From Lachnospiraceae bacterium UBA7196 (GTDB lineage: Bacteria > Bacillota > Clostridia > Lachnospirales > Lachnospiraceae): 64,000 nt of DNA. Position numbers and translations under genes: made by a program. The notes under the pieces were generated by a model that saw only the letters and a list, made by a program, of their open reading frames with translations, was not told where the DNA came from and did no database searches. The stretch's first letter is position 1. The number at the start of each line of letters is the position of its first letter. Of the stretch, positions 41,927-50,795 are shown in pieces. The stretch spans positions 62,001 to 126,000 of the forward strand of contig DKUU01000028.1 in the NCBI GenBank assembly GCA_002490835.1, read 5' to 3'.

Positions 41927-43120
41927 TCACCTGATACATTCGCGCAGGATCGCAATCATATCGTCTACATGCTCCTTTTGGATAACAAGCGAAGGGACGA
42001 AACGAATAATGCTCGTTCCTGCATTGATCAGCACCAGCCCTTTCTCCATCGCTTCTGTAATGATATCACCCACGGGCCTGTTAAAGACAAGCCCCTGCAG
42101 CAGCCCAACGCCTCGCCTTGTCTCCACGCAGGAAAATTCCGCGGCAAGTTCATCCAGACGCTTTTCCAGATAAGCGCCGACTTCCCGCACATTCGCAAGC
42201 ACCTTCTGTTTTTCAAACAGTTCAATCACCTTGCAGATTGCCGCGCAGGCTAAGGGATTACCGCCGTAAGTCGTGCCGTGATCGCCCGCCGCAAGGGAAT
42301 TTTGCCCCACCTTCTCCGTCATCAGAAAAGCGCCTACCGGCACGCCGCAGCCAAGCGCCTTGGCCGTCGTCATCACATCCGGCTTTATTCCATAACGCTG
42401 CCATGCGAACATTTCGCCGGTCCGCCCCATGCCGCACTGAATCTCGTCCAATATCATCAGGATGTCCCGCTCGTCACACAGCGTCCTGACTTTACGCATA
42501 AATTCTTCCGTGGCCGGGTAAATGCCGCCCTCTCCCTGCACGGTCTCAAAGAGGATCGCGCAGGTTTTGTCCGTCACCTGCGCCATCACGCTGTCAAAGT
42601 CGTTTAAGTTCGCAAAGCGGATGTTGCCGATCATCGGCTCGAAAGCATCCCGGTAATGGGGATTGCCCGTCACCGAAAGCGCCCCCATGGTGCGCCCGTG
42701 GAAGGAGTGGTTCATGGCGATGATCTCATGATCCGTCCGCCCGTCTTTCAGATAACCATATTTGCGCGCCGTCTTGATCGCGCCTTCGATCGCCTCCGCG
42801 CCGCTGTTGGTAAAAAAGACGCGATCCATGCCGGAAATCTCTTTCAGCTTTTTTGCCGCCTCGATTGCCGGCGCATTGTAATAATAATTCGAAGTATGGA
42901 TGATCTTGTCGATCTGGGCTTTCAGGGCATCGTTGTACTCTGTATTATGATAACCCAGCGCAAACACGGCGATTCCCGACACAAAATCCAAATAGCGCTT
43001 CCCGTCCATATCGTAGAGGTACACGCCCTCTCCTTTGTCAAACACTACCTGATAGCGGTTGTAAGTGTGGAGCAGGGCCTGTTCCGCTTCGTCTATATAA
43101 CTTTGCATTTCTGCGCTCAT
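41927..43120 (-). CDS. argD: Acetylornithine aminotransferase
   Basis: PLP class III aminotransferase, step 4 of ornithine synthesis from glutamate. 397 aa: LDFVSGIAVFALGY, FTNSGAEAIEGAIKTAR, FHGRTMGALSVTG, LDEIQCGMGRTGEMFA, and the PLP lysine in TTAKALGCGVPVGA. Also can serve lysine synthesis. Follows argB by 44 bases in the argJ-argB-argD run. Confidence 0.94.
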   Translation of the reverse strand: MSAEMQSYIDEAEQALLHTYNRYQVVFDKGEGVYLYDMDGKRYLDFVSGIAVFALGYHNTEYNDALKAQIDKIIHTSNYYYNAPAIEAAKKLKEISGMDRVFFTNSGAEAIEGAIKTARKYGYLKDGRTDHEIIAMNHSFHGRTMGALSVTGNPHYRDAFEPMIGNIRFANLNDFDSVMAQVTDKTCAILFETVQGEGGIYPATEEFMRKVRTLCDERDILMILDEIQCGMGRTGEMFAWQRYGIKPDVMTTAKALGCGVPVGAFLMTEKVGQNSLAAGDHGTTYGGNPLACAAICKVIELFEKQKVLANVREVGAYLEKRLDELAAEFSCVETRRGVGLLQGLVFNRPVGDIITEAMEKGLVLINAGTSIIRFVPSLVIQKEHVDDMIAILRECIR

Positions 43121-43164
43121 TTTTTTATCCTCTTTCTATCATATTTCGTATTGTGAAACGCTTC

Positions 43165-44064
43165 TCACCCAAACATCGTCTCCTTGTCCCGGTCCGCAAT
43201 GATCGCCGTACCGATACCGTGATCGGTAAAAATTTCAAGTAACAGGCAGTGCGCGATCCGTCCGTCCAGAATATGCACGCGGTTGACCCCTTCCCTGATG
43301 GCGTCCGTACAGTTTCCAAGCTTCGGCAGCATACCGCCGCCGATGCAGCCGCTTGCGATCAGCTCGTCCGCCTGTGTGGCCGTCAGCCGTGAGATAAAGC
43401 TCGCTTTGTCATTGATATCTTTGTACAGTCCCTCGATATCCGTAAGGAACACCAGCTTGTCCGCACCCACCGCCTTGGCGATCGCGCAGGCCGCGTCGTC
43501 CGCATTGATATTGTAAGTCAAAAACTGCTCGTCCAGTCCGATTGGCGCTACAATCGGCAAAAAGTCCTTCTCCAGAAGGTCGTAGAGCACCTTGGGCTCC
43601 ACGCCGCAGATCTCGCCCACATAACCGATGTCCTGCCCGTCCGCATAGCGCTTCTTACACTGTAAAAGCCCCGCGTCCTTGCCGCTGATGCCGACCGCTT
43701 TTACGCCTAACTCCTCCACCATGCGCACCAGATTCTTATTCACCTTGTTTAAGACCATCTCCGCGATCTCCATGGTCTCCTCGTCGGTCACACGCAGGCC
43801 GTTCACAAATTCCGCCTCCTTGCCGACCTTGCCGACCCAGCGACTGATCTCCTTGCCGCCGCCGTGGACGATGATGGGTTTAAAGCCGACCAGCTTTAAA
43901 AGCGTCACGTCCTTGATCACGTTTCGCTGCAGCTCCTCGTTGCTCATGGCGCTGCCGCCGTACTTGACCACGATGATCTTTCTGTTGAATTTCTGGATGT
44001 AGGGAAGAGCCTCGATCAGGACCTCCGCCTTGGCCAGAATCTTGTTCATTTCCTGCTGTTCCAT
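43165..44064 (-). CDS. argB: Acetylglutamate kinase
   Basis: 299 aa, amino-acid kinase fold. KFNRKIIVVKYGGSAMS at the N-terminus, FKPIIVHGGGKEISRWVGKVG (substrate binding), NINADDAACAIAKAVGADKLVFLTDIEG, and GGMLPKLGNCTDAIREG. The N-terminal helix (MNKILAKAEVLIEALPYIQKF) is the kind found in arginine-sensitive hexameric enzymes, so feedback control by arginine is likely. In the argJ-argB-argD run. Confidence 0.95.
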   Translation of the reverse strand: MEQQEMNKILAKAEVLIEALPYIQKFNRKIIVVKYGGSAMSNEELQRNVIKDVTLLKLVGFKPIIVHGGGKEISRWVGKVGKEAEFVNGLRVTDEETMEIAEMVLNKVNKNLVRMVEELGVKAVGISGKDAGLLQCKKRYADGQDIGYVGEICGVEPKVLYDLLEKDFLPIVAPIGLDEQFLTYNINADDAACAIAKAVGADKLVFLTDIEGLYKDINDKASFISRLTATQADELIASGCIGGGMLPKLGNCTDAIREGVNRVHILDGRIAHCLLLEIFTDHGIGTAIIADRDKETMFG

Positions 44065-44122
44065 AGTTTGCCTCTTTTCATTGTTGATATGAGTCCGCTC
44101 GGCTTCGCCCTTGCTTCAGCGG

Positions 44123-45346
44123 TTAACTACGATAGTCTGCATTAATTTTCACATAATCATAGGTTAGGTCGCAGCCCCAGGCGGCAGCCTGCGCTTCGCC
44201 TCTGTGCATGTCCACGATCACGCTGACTTCGGGGGAGGCAAGAATCTTCGTCGCCTCGTCCTCGTCATAGTCCGTCAGCATACCGTTTTTACAGATCTGC
44301 ATACGGTTCCCGTCACCCTCGCAGAAGATTTCGACCTGCCCGGGATCGAAATCGACGCCCGCATAGCCAAGGGCGCACATAATACGCCCAACATTGGCGT
44401 CATGACCGTAGATCATGGCCTTCGTCAGGCTGGAGCAGACCACGGACTTGGCAAGGATCTTCGCTTCTTCCTTTGTGGCTGCACCTGTTACCCTCGTCTC
44501 AAAGAGGGCCGTCGCGCCCTCGCCGTCCCCGGCCATCTTCTTAGCAAGCGTAGTGTCGATATAGTGCAGGGCCTCCCGAAACGCCTCATAATCCCTGCCC
44601 TTTTCCGTAATCTCCGGATTGCCCGCAAGACCGTTTGCGAGGATTACCAGCGTATCGTTGGTGGAAGTGTCGCCGTCCACGGAGATCATGTTGAACGTGT
44701 CCTTCACATCCTCGCTTAAGGCCTCCTGTAAAAGCTCTTTGGAAATCGCGATATCCGTAGTAATAAAGCCGAGCATGGTGCACATATTCGGATGGATCAT
44801 GCCGGAACCCTTACAGCAGGCCCCGATGGTCACGGTCTTCCCGCCCACTTCGATCTGCACCGCTGCCTGTTTGGGCTTTGTGTCCGTCGTCATCATGGCT
44901 TCCACCGCCGCCAACCCCGCTCCCGGCGTATCCGCCTTTGCTGCCGCCAGCTTTTCAATCCCGGCCTCTATCTTTTCAAGCGGAAGCTGCCAGCCGATCA
45001 CGCCCGTGGATGCCACCAGTACGGCATCTTCCGAAACTTCCAGCACAGCGGCAGCCTTTTTTGCCGTGCGCTTACAGCACTCATACCCTTCCGCCCCCGT
45101 GCAGGCGTTTGCAATACCGGCATTGACCACCACCGCCTGCGCGTAAGGAGAATGCGCTACGATCTCCCTGTCCCATAAAACAGGAGCCGCCTTTACCACA
45201 TTGCTGGTAAAAACGCCCGCCATCTTACAGGGAACCCTGCTGTAAATAAGAGACATATCCTTCCTGCTTAGATACTTGATCGCGGCTTCCACGCCTGCCG
45301 CCTCAAACCCCTGCGCCGCCGTGACGCCGCCGTCTATGATCTTCAT
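44123..45346 (-). CDS. argJ: Bifunctional glutamate N-acetyltransferase / ornithine acetyltransferase
   Basis: 407-aa Ntn-like enzyme that recycles the acetyl group from acetylornithine to glutamate. The self-cleavage site is CKGSGMIHPNMCTMLGFIT, where the catalytic Thr follows Cys (usually Ala-Thr). Also VDGDTSTNDTLVILANGLAG. The ATG at 45346 has GGAGGG 4 bases upstream; the longer frame adds 9 residues. First gene of argJ-argB-argD; argC is not in this window. Confidence 0.95.
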   Translation of the reverse strand: MKIIDGGVTAAQGFEAAGVEAAIKYLSRKDMSLIYSRVPCKMAGVFTSNVVKAAPVLWDREIVAHSPYAQAVVVNAGIANACTGAEGYECCKRTAKKAAAVLEVSEDAVLVASTGVIGWQLPLEKIEAGIEKLAAAKADTPGAGLAAVEAMMTTDTKPKQAAVQIEVGGKTVTIGACCKGSGMIHPNMCTMLGFITTDIAISKELLQEALSEDVKDTFNMISVDGDTSTNDTLVILANGLAGNPEITEKGRDYEAFREALHYIDTTLAKKMAGDGEGATALFETRVTGAATKEEAKILAKSVVCSSLTKAMIYGHDANVGRIMCALGYAGVDFDPGQVEIFCEGDGNRMQICKNGMLTDYDEDEATKILASPEVSVIVDMHRGEAQAAAWGCDLTYDYVKINADYRS

Positions 45347-45490
45347 ATTTCCCTCCATTTTAAAGCGGAGCAAACTCCCGCTTGAACAATCATCCTGTCA
45401 ATATGAGGTTTCCATCCTCTTACCAGCTCCTCTATGCTGCGAAGAATGCTGCCTTTTCCGCCTTCCCGCACATGAGATTTAGTATACAAT

Positions 45491-45520
45491 AAAACAGGCG
45501 GCATTGCAACCTTGCCGCCT
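45491..45520 (-). terminator. Terminator of the nucleotidyltransferase-fold gene
   Basis: Minus strand AGGCGGCA pairs with TGCCGCCT around a 9-base loop, followed by GTTTTATT. It separates this gene from argJ. Confidence 0.75.
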
Positions 45521-46307
45521 AAGAAAGCGCATTTCCCACCACTTTTTCGAGTTCCGCCACCATCGCGCTGACAATGGAGATCGTCGCCGGGTCCTTACAC
45601 ATATTGTTCAGTAACAGTTTCATATTCAGTTCAAAATTAGCCGGCAGCATCCTGCATTCTTCTTTGCAGATTTCCATCAGACGCTTCTCTCCGGGCTGCA
45701 GCATCTCATTGGCCGCAAAGAGGACGTCAAAATAAGACGCCAGAAAACGGTGCACCGTATGATTGACATTGACAATGTCTCCCCGCAGCATCGCTTTTTC
45801 AATCTGGGCGATATAAGAAGGCATCCCGTACTTGATCAGGTTCATGTGATAGCTGATGATATTATTTTTCAACTCCTGCGGGTAAGGAATGTCATACTTC
45901 TCCTTCGCCGCCGCGAGCAGGCCGCCCTTATCGTAGGCAATACGGCCCAGCAGAAGATTATGCCACAGGCCTGTGGTACAGCCGTTTTGCGGCTCAAAGT
46001 GCACGGCTACCCGGTCGATCTTTGCCAGAAATTCGTCTAAATTACGGTATATAATATTCAGTTCCGAACTGTCGTCATCCAGAATGCAGATGTCCTCATG
46101 TTCCCTGTAATGATTGTCCAAAACCATGCTGCTGCATTGCTGTTCCAGAATGCGCCGCCGCTCCTCCACAGGGATCGGTTCCGTAGAATAAACATACACA
46201 TCATAGTCCGAATAGGCGTCGTTCTTTTTGATGGCGCGGGAACCGCCCACCGCGATAGAACGCACCTGTGGGAATTTTGCATATTCGTTGAAAATGTCCT
46301 GAATCAT
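45519..46307 (-). CDS. Nucleotidyltransferase-fold protein (DUF4037-like)
   Basis: 262 aa. N-terminal nucleotidyltransferase motif SIAVGGSRAIKKNDAYSDYDVYVY gives the GGS...DxD acid pair near residues 22-37. The helical C-terminal half (about 110-262) matches DUF4037-type proteins. These may modify antibiotics or other small molecules; some are toxin-like. No adjacent partner gene marks it as part of a toxin-antitoxin pair. Start supported by AGGAG. Confidence 0.75.
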   Translation of the reverse strand: MIQDIFNEYAKFPQVRSIAVGGSRAIKKNDAYSDYDVYVYSTEPIPVEERRRILEQQCSSMVLDNHYREHEDICILDDDSSELNIIYRNLDEFLAKIDRVAVHFEPQNGCTTGLWHNLLLGRIAYDKGGLLAAAKEKYDIPYPQELKNNIISYHMNLIKYGMPSYIAQIEKAMLRGDIVNVNHTVHRFLASYFDVLFAANEMLQPGEKRLMEICKEECRMLPANFELNMKLLLNNMCKDPATISIVSAMVAELEKVVGNALS

Positions 46308-46414
46308 ATCCTGCTCCTAAACTGTCTGATTCTCCGCTTTATGCACACAACCATTTTATCAATACTTTCCACCATTTTGCAATCCTTAATATAAAAATCA
46401 GGCGCTAAAATCCG

Positions 46415-47764
46415 TCAAACTGTACCGATTGGCGCTGCGCCATCTCTTTTCTGCCGCCGATAGACCCAAAACAGGCAAACGCACAAAAACACATCCGCCA
46501 GAAGCCACGCAAAGACCTCTCCCCAAAATACGCCTGCCTGACCGATGCGTCTGGTCAGGAAAAAGGCGCAACCCACCCGCATGGCAAGCTGCAGAAAGCT
46601 GGAACACATCGGCAGCAGTGTGTTTCCCATGCCCTGCACACAGGCTCTCACGATATAGAGCAGATACAAAAGCCAGAAGAAGGCTGCCAAAATCTTTAGA
46701 AAGGCGCAGCCGATCTCCAGCGTCTGTGTCAGTACTGCCTCCTCTCCCGACAAAAAGCAGCCCAGAATGGATTCGCCAAAGGTTAACATAACAAAGGACA
46801 TCGCGCCGGATGTCAGGATTCCAAGCACACAGGCAGCGCTAAATCCCTTTTTCACTCTCTGATAATCGCCTGCGCCGACGTTCTGCCCCGTGTAGGAAAC
46901 CACCGCATAGCTGTAAGAGACGGCCGCCGTCTCCAACAGTCCGTATAGCTTATTGGCCGCCGTAAATCCCGCCACAAAGATCGTGCCAAACCCATTGATG
47001 ACCGACTGCACCGCCACGCCGCCAAGCCCCGTGATAATATTCTGTAAGCCCATCGGAAGTCCCAAAAAGAGGAGCCGTTTCATTCGCTCCGGCTGTATCG
47101 TAAGATCCGCCCGTTCAAATCTTACAAAGCCGCCGGCCTTGATCGCCCGCAAACAATAGGCCGCCGAAAAAAGCTGCGATAGCAGGGTGGCAAAGGCCGC
47201 GCCAAAGACCCCCAGATGCAAAACCACCACAAACAATAAATCGAGTATGATATTGCAGACCGCCGCCAGAGAAACCGCGGCAAGCGGCGTCTTGCTGTCT
47301 CCCGCGGCCCGCAGAAATGCCGCCGGCATATTATAACAGAAAGAAATGCAGACACCGCCGTAAAGCGTCCGCAGATAAACCTGTGCCATTTCCATCATAT
47401 CCTGCGGCGTGTGGAGCAACCGTAGAATAGGTTTACATAACGCCATCCCAATCACCGTCAACAGGACGCTTAAAACCAGACATAGAAAGATGCTCCCGCC
47501 TATATCCTTTTTCAATTCCTCCTCATCGTGACTACCGAACCGTTTCGCCATGCTGATGGAAAAGCCCTGCGTGATCCCCTGCACACACCCAAACATAACA
47601 AACACCAGCCACTCTGTTGCGCCCAGAGCCGCCAGTGCCGTCACACCAAGATATTTTCCCACGATCATCGTGTCCACAAAGGTATATAACTGCTGAAAGA
47701 CATTGCCGACCATCAGGGAGAAAGCAAAGCCAAACAGGAGGGCAAAGGGATTGCCCACAGTCAT
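46415..47764 (-). CDS. MATE-family efflux transporter
   Basis: 449-aa membrane protein with twelve helices in two bundles. Characteristic segments: NPFALLFGFAFSLMVGNVFQQLYTFVDTMIVGKYLG (helices 1-2), MPAAFLRAAGDSKTPLAAVSLAAVCNIILDLLFVV and LGLPMGLQNIITGLGGVAVQSVINGFG. It should export cationic drugs or metabolites in exchange for Na+ or H+. The ATG at 47764 has AAAGGTG 8 bases before it; an ATG six codons earlier has no site. Confidence 0.92.
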   Translation of the reverse strand: MTVGNPFALLFGFAFSLMVGNVFQQLYTFVDTMIVGKYLGVTALAALGATEWLVFVMFGCVQGITQGFSISMAKRFGSHDEEELKKDIGGSIFLCLVLSVLLTVIGMALCKPILRLLHTPQDMMEMAQVYLRTLYGGVCISFCYNMPAAFLRAAGDSKTPLAAVSLAAVCNIILDLLFVVVLHLGVFGAAFATLLSQLFSAAYCLRAIKAGGFVRFERADLTIQPERMKRLLFLGLPMGLQNIITGLGGVAVQSVINGFGTIFVAGFTAANKLYGLLETAAVSYSYAVVSYTGQNVGAGDYQRVKKGFSAACVLGILTSGAMSFVMLTFGESILGCFLSGEEAVLTQTLEIGCAFLKILAAFFWLLYLLYIVRACVQGMGNTLLPMCSSFLQLAMRVGCAFFLTRRIGQAGVFWGEVFAWLLADVFLCVCLFWVYRRQKRDGAAPIGTV

Positions 47765-47841
47765 GTCTTTTGCACCTTTCATACTATTTACAAACCTGTC
47801 CTCCCCGGCTATTCACTATCATCTTCCGATAACGCTGCCGT

Positions 47842-48456
47842 CTATTCACCGTCGCCTTCCGGTACTGCCGTCGCCGCTTCCATGCCCGCCGGCATCCCGA
47901 CATTCGTCTCCGCATTTTGGGATGCCTCAAAGGGATCCTCGTATTCCTTCTCTTCCTCCTCGCCCCAGAGGGAATCCCATTCTTTGTGTTTGCCTTCCAT
48001 ATTCATGGCTGCCATCTCTTTGGCCATCTGATAGATCTCCATATTGAAGTCCATCAGCTTCTTTTCATCCTGCGCAGGCACGCGGTCACCGCGGCCGATC
48101 CTTCTGGCGATCTCCAGACACTTGGCCATCTCCTCGCCGTACTCCTTCATGGCGTCACCCTGCTGCTCGGCTACCATACTGTTAAAAATGCCGACTTCCT
48201 GCTCGATCAGGTCATCCAACGTCTTTTCGTTGTCTTTGATCTGTCCGGAAAGCTCGTCGATCTTCTCCTGTAATTCCTTTTCCCGCTGCAGATAAGCATC
48301 GGAAAGTTCAAAGGTCACGCCCTGTGCTTCGCTTTTCTTGCGGGCTTCCTCCATCTTTTCCCGATTTTCTTTCTGTTGGTTTACATAATCTCTTTTCTGT
48401 CCCCTTAAGAGACCAAGCTGCTGTCTATAAGCTTTCTGTGCTTCACCGATCTTCAT
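47842..48456 (-). CDS. Coiled-coil protein of unknown function
   Basis: 204 aa, highly charged, predicted as two long helices: about residues 5-50 (RQQLGLLRGQKRDYVNQQKE...) and 55-100 (QREKELQEKIDELSGQIKDNEKTL), then an acidic Gly/Ala-rich tail. No known domain, no membrane segment. The ATG at 48456 follows GGGAAGGG; the longer frame adds 11 residues. It lies upstream of the MATE gene by 78 bases on the same strand. Function not recognised. Confidence 0.75.
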   Translation of the reverse strand: MKIGEAQKAYRQQLGLLRGQKRDYVNQQKENREKMEEARKKSEAQGVTFELSDAYLQREKELQEKIDELSGQIKDNEKTLDDLIEQEVGIFNSMVAEQQGDAMKEYGEEMAKCLEIARRIGRGDRVPAQDEKKLMDFNMEIYQMAKEMAAMNMEGKHKEWDSLWGEEEEKEYEDPFEASQNAETNVGMPAGMEAATAVPEGDGE

Positions 48457-48677
48457 ATGGCATCCCTTCCCTTTCCTGATCAGACGCATCCCTGCGCCTG
48501 TAGGGTTTATGAATACTCCCTTTCGTCTGCTTCTAACAGAGATACTCCGTTTCGCTTCTATTACAATATATGTATCGGCAGACCGGCCGCTTTTTTATAG
48601 TATCATCACACTACAGTCTCCGCTCCGAAATGTGAATCTTTCCTTTTATCAGGTATGACAGATCGTCTAAATTCCTA

Positions 48678-48706
48678 TTGCCTGTTCTAAACCGCCGTGT
48701 TATAGT
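48678..48706 (+). promoter_or_regulatory. Promoter of the Cys-cluster gene
   Basis: TTGCCT (48678-48683), 17 bases, TATAGT (48701-48706), 40 bases before the start codon. The rest of the 290-base divergent gap shows no other clear signal. Confidence 0.65.
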
Positions 48707-48746
48707 GTAGCTAAATCAGATCATAACAGATACGGAGGACTAAGGT

Positions 48747-49187
48747 ATGGCAGAAGAACATAAGAAGGGGTTAAACGCCGGGCTGGTCGGCGACGATCTG
48801 GAAAACTGCTGCCGGACAGAAACGGCCTGCGGCCAGTGCCAGAAAGGCAACTGTGTCATCGGATACGGAAAGCAGTGCATCAGCGCTTACAAAAAGGAGC
48901 CGAAAAAAGAGGTCGCACAGGGGATGGCGCAAATCCCCACCACGGACTTTAAAGTGTTCGACGAGGTGGAATTGGAGACGGCGATCGCGCACATCTTAAA
49001 GGAATGCAAGGACTGTAAAGAAGATCATACGGACGATTGCATCATCAATGTGATCAGGAGCTGCTATGAGGTAGGGCTTCTGGGCGACGTTCAGCCCTAT
49101 GAGGGCAGCGCCCTGCAGTATCTGATGTACATCAAAGAGCACTTTCCCGACAAATCGCTGCAGATCGCTGAAATTTACAGGAGCTGA
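48747..49187 (+). CDS. Small protein with N-terminal Cys cluster
   Basis: 146 aa, soluble. The N-terminal third has a dense Cys set, ENCCRTETACGQCQKGNCVIGYGKQC, and a second pair lies in KECKDCKEDHTDDC. The C-terminal half is helical. The spacing suggests metal or Fe-S binding, but no family is recognised. GGAGG precedes ATG at about 8 bases and a consensus-like promoter is present, so the gene is real. Divergent from the coiled-coil gene and followed by a hairpin. Confidence 0.75.
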   Translation: MAEEHKKGLNAGLVGDDLENCCRTETACGQCQKGNCVIGYGKQCISAYKKEPKKEVAQGMAQIPTTDFKVFDEVELETAIAHILKECKDCKEDHTDDCIINVIRSCYEVGLLGDVQPYEGSALQYLMYIKEHFPDKSLQIAEIYRS

Positions 49188-49222
49188 TGCGGCATTCACT
49201 CCTGTTTCCCTTTCGATAATGC

Positions 49223-49260
49223 AATGCCTCCGGCCTGTTACATACAGTTTCGGAGGCATT
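49223..49260. terminator. Hairpin between convergent genes
   Basis: AATGCCTCCG pairs with CGGAGGCATT around an 18-base loop. T run is weak on the plus side; it may serve both genes. Confidence 0.6.
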
Positions 49261-49266
49261 CCCGTT

Positions 49267-50604
49267 TCATTCTGGCACCTGCCCTATTTTCTCCTGCCCA
49301 CTGCCATCCGTCTTCATGCGGTAAAACGGATGCGGTTCCCCGCCTAAATACACCTCCGCAATGATCTCTCCTCCGCTGATCTCGTAGAGCATCGATATAT
49401 AGGGGATACTGTTTTCCATAATATCCGGCATCGTCTCCAGATAACGGTATTCAAAAATCACTTCTTTCCCTGACCCGTCGGGCTCCATCCTGTTCAGCCT
49501 CATGCCGACGGTGTCCTCTTCTTCCGTGATCTGTTCTTTCCCATCCTTTACGGTCCTGTATGTGACATTTTCCACGATTTCAGAAGTATAGTAGATTTTG
49601 CCGTCATAAAATTGGGGATAGTCAATGTCAGACTCCTTCTGTGCCAACTCAGACAATTCCTTGTCCTGCTGCCTGCGCTTTCCCACCTGTTCCAATGTCA
49701 TCCTGCCATCCAGCGGCACCTCGTATTCCAGATCATAGGCGATCAAATCCCAGTCACCGTTTTCTATCTGTTCAAAGTCCTCTTCCATGGAATCCCAGTC
49801 GGAGCTCCTCTCTTTCCTGATTCCCACGCCGCTCTCCCAGTCGTTCTTCTCATAGTCCGTGATATAATCTCCGTATCCGTAAGTTTCCTCCGAGGATGTA
49901 AGCCACCACGTCCCTTCTCTATATGTGTAGGTATAATCCTCCGACCACCTCCACGCGCTGCCCCCGTAAGCATGCGTGGTAAAAACCGTCCCCTCCGCAG
50001 TCAACGGCTGATAGGGATCGCCCAAGACGCCGCCTTCATCTCTTTTACGTATAACATTCTCCTCCTGAAAATCCAGACGATACCCTTCTTTCACATCGCT
50101 CGCTATGGCAAACAGGATCCGCGGATAATCCAGCCGGTATTCCAGATATCCGTCCTCATTGGGACTGACCGCCTGCAACACCACCGCATAATCGGGGATA
50201 CCGTCCTCGTTGAAGTCCAGTTCCACGCTGTCCCAGACCTCCCAGCCTTCCGGCACGAAATCCGCAAGCTGCCTGCCCGTCTCAGGCAGTTGCGGCGCCT
50301 CTTTTGGGGAATCCCCCGTTTCGTTCACGGCTTCACTCTGTTCCTGCTTTTCATCTTTGGCATCTGCCTCCGCTTTCTCCCCGTTTTCTCCGGACAGCGC
50401 GGCTGTATCCGGCTCCGGCTTTACTGCGGCAGCGGCTGTATCCGGCTTTGCTGCGTCAGCATCTGCCATATTATCCGCAGCTATGTCCGTTTCTGATATT
50501 TCACCGGTCTTTGCATGGTTTGAGACATGAGCGCTCCCGCAGCCTGTCAAAGCCGGAATGCTCATCCCTATTATCATTGCGAATACTATAGTGCTTCTCC
50601 TCAT
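49267..50604 (-). CDS. Lipoprotein with DUF5050-like end, function unknown
   Basis: 445 aa. Lipobox LTGC with Cys22, an Ala/Glu/Asp linker of about 100 residues (AADNMADADAAKPDTAAAA...), a middle region with repeated aromatic motifs (WEVWDSVELDFNEDGIPDYAVVL, an EF-hand-like DFNEDGIPD that resembles FG-GAP/Ca2+ loops), and a final part reading YRMKTDGSGQEKIGQ, as in DUF5050 proteins. Secreted and lipid-anchored. The ATG at 50604 follows GAGGAG at 8 bases. Role not recognised. Confidence 0.8.
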   Translation of the reverse strand: MRRSTIVFAMIIGMSIPALTGCGSAHVSNHAKTGEISETDIAADNMADADAAKPDTAAAAVKPEPDTAALSGENGEKAEADAKDEKQEQSEAVNETGDSPKEAPQLPETGRQLADFVPEGWEVWDSVELDFNEDGIPDYAVVLQAVSPNEDGYLEYRLDYPRILFAIASDVKEGYRLDFQEENVIRKRDEGGVLGDPYQPLTAEGTVFTTHAYGGSAWRWSEDYTYTYREGTWWLTSSEETYGYGDYITDYEKNDWESGVGIRKERSSDWDSMEEDFEQIENGDWDLIAYDLEYEVPLDGRMTLEQVGKRRQQDKELSELAQKESDIDYPQFYDGKIYYTSEIVENVTYRTVKDGKEQITEEEDTVGMRLNRMEPDGSGKEVIFEYRYLETMPDIMENSIPYISMLYEISGGEIIAEVYLGGEPHPFYRMKTDGSGQEKIGQVPE

Positions 50605-50696
50605 CTCATAATCTCCTCTCTCAGAAAACACACCCGCTTTTGCGCATTTTATTCCCCATATCCGTCCCACAGCATATCCGCTATCGTCTCAACTAT

Positions 50697-50722
50697 ATAA
50701 GCGTATAATAAATACGCCTTAT
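50697..50722. promoter_or_regulatory. Palindrome upstream of the lipoprotein gene
   Basis: ATAAGCGTAT, 5-6 bases, ATACGCCTTAT: an imperfect dyad beside a TTGACG hexamer on the minus strand. It lies about 93 bases before the lipoprotein start and could be its operator. Confidence 0.4.
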
Positions 50723-50754
50723 CGTCAACAGTTTATCTAATAGGAAACACCGGC

Positions 50755-50792
50755 AAAAGTCCCCGAACTGTCCTATGCAGTCCGGGGACTTT
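50755..50792 (-). terminator. Terminator of the Bce-type permease gene
   Basis: AAAGTCCCCGGACTG pairs with CAGTTCGGGGACTTT on the minus strand, followed by TT. Confidence 0.85.
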
Positions 50793-50795
50793 CTC

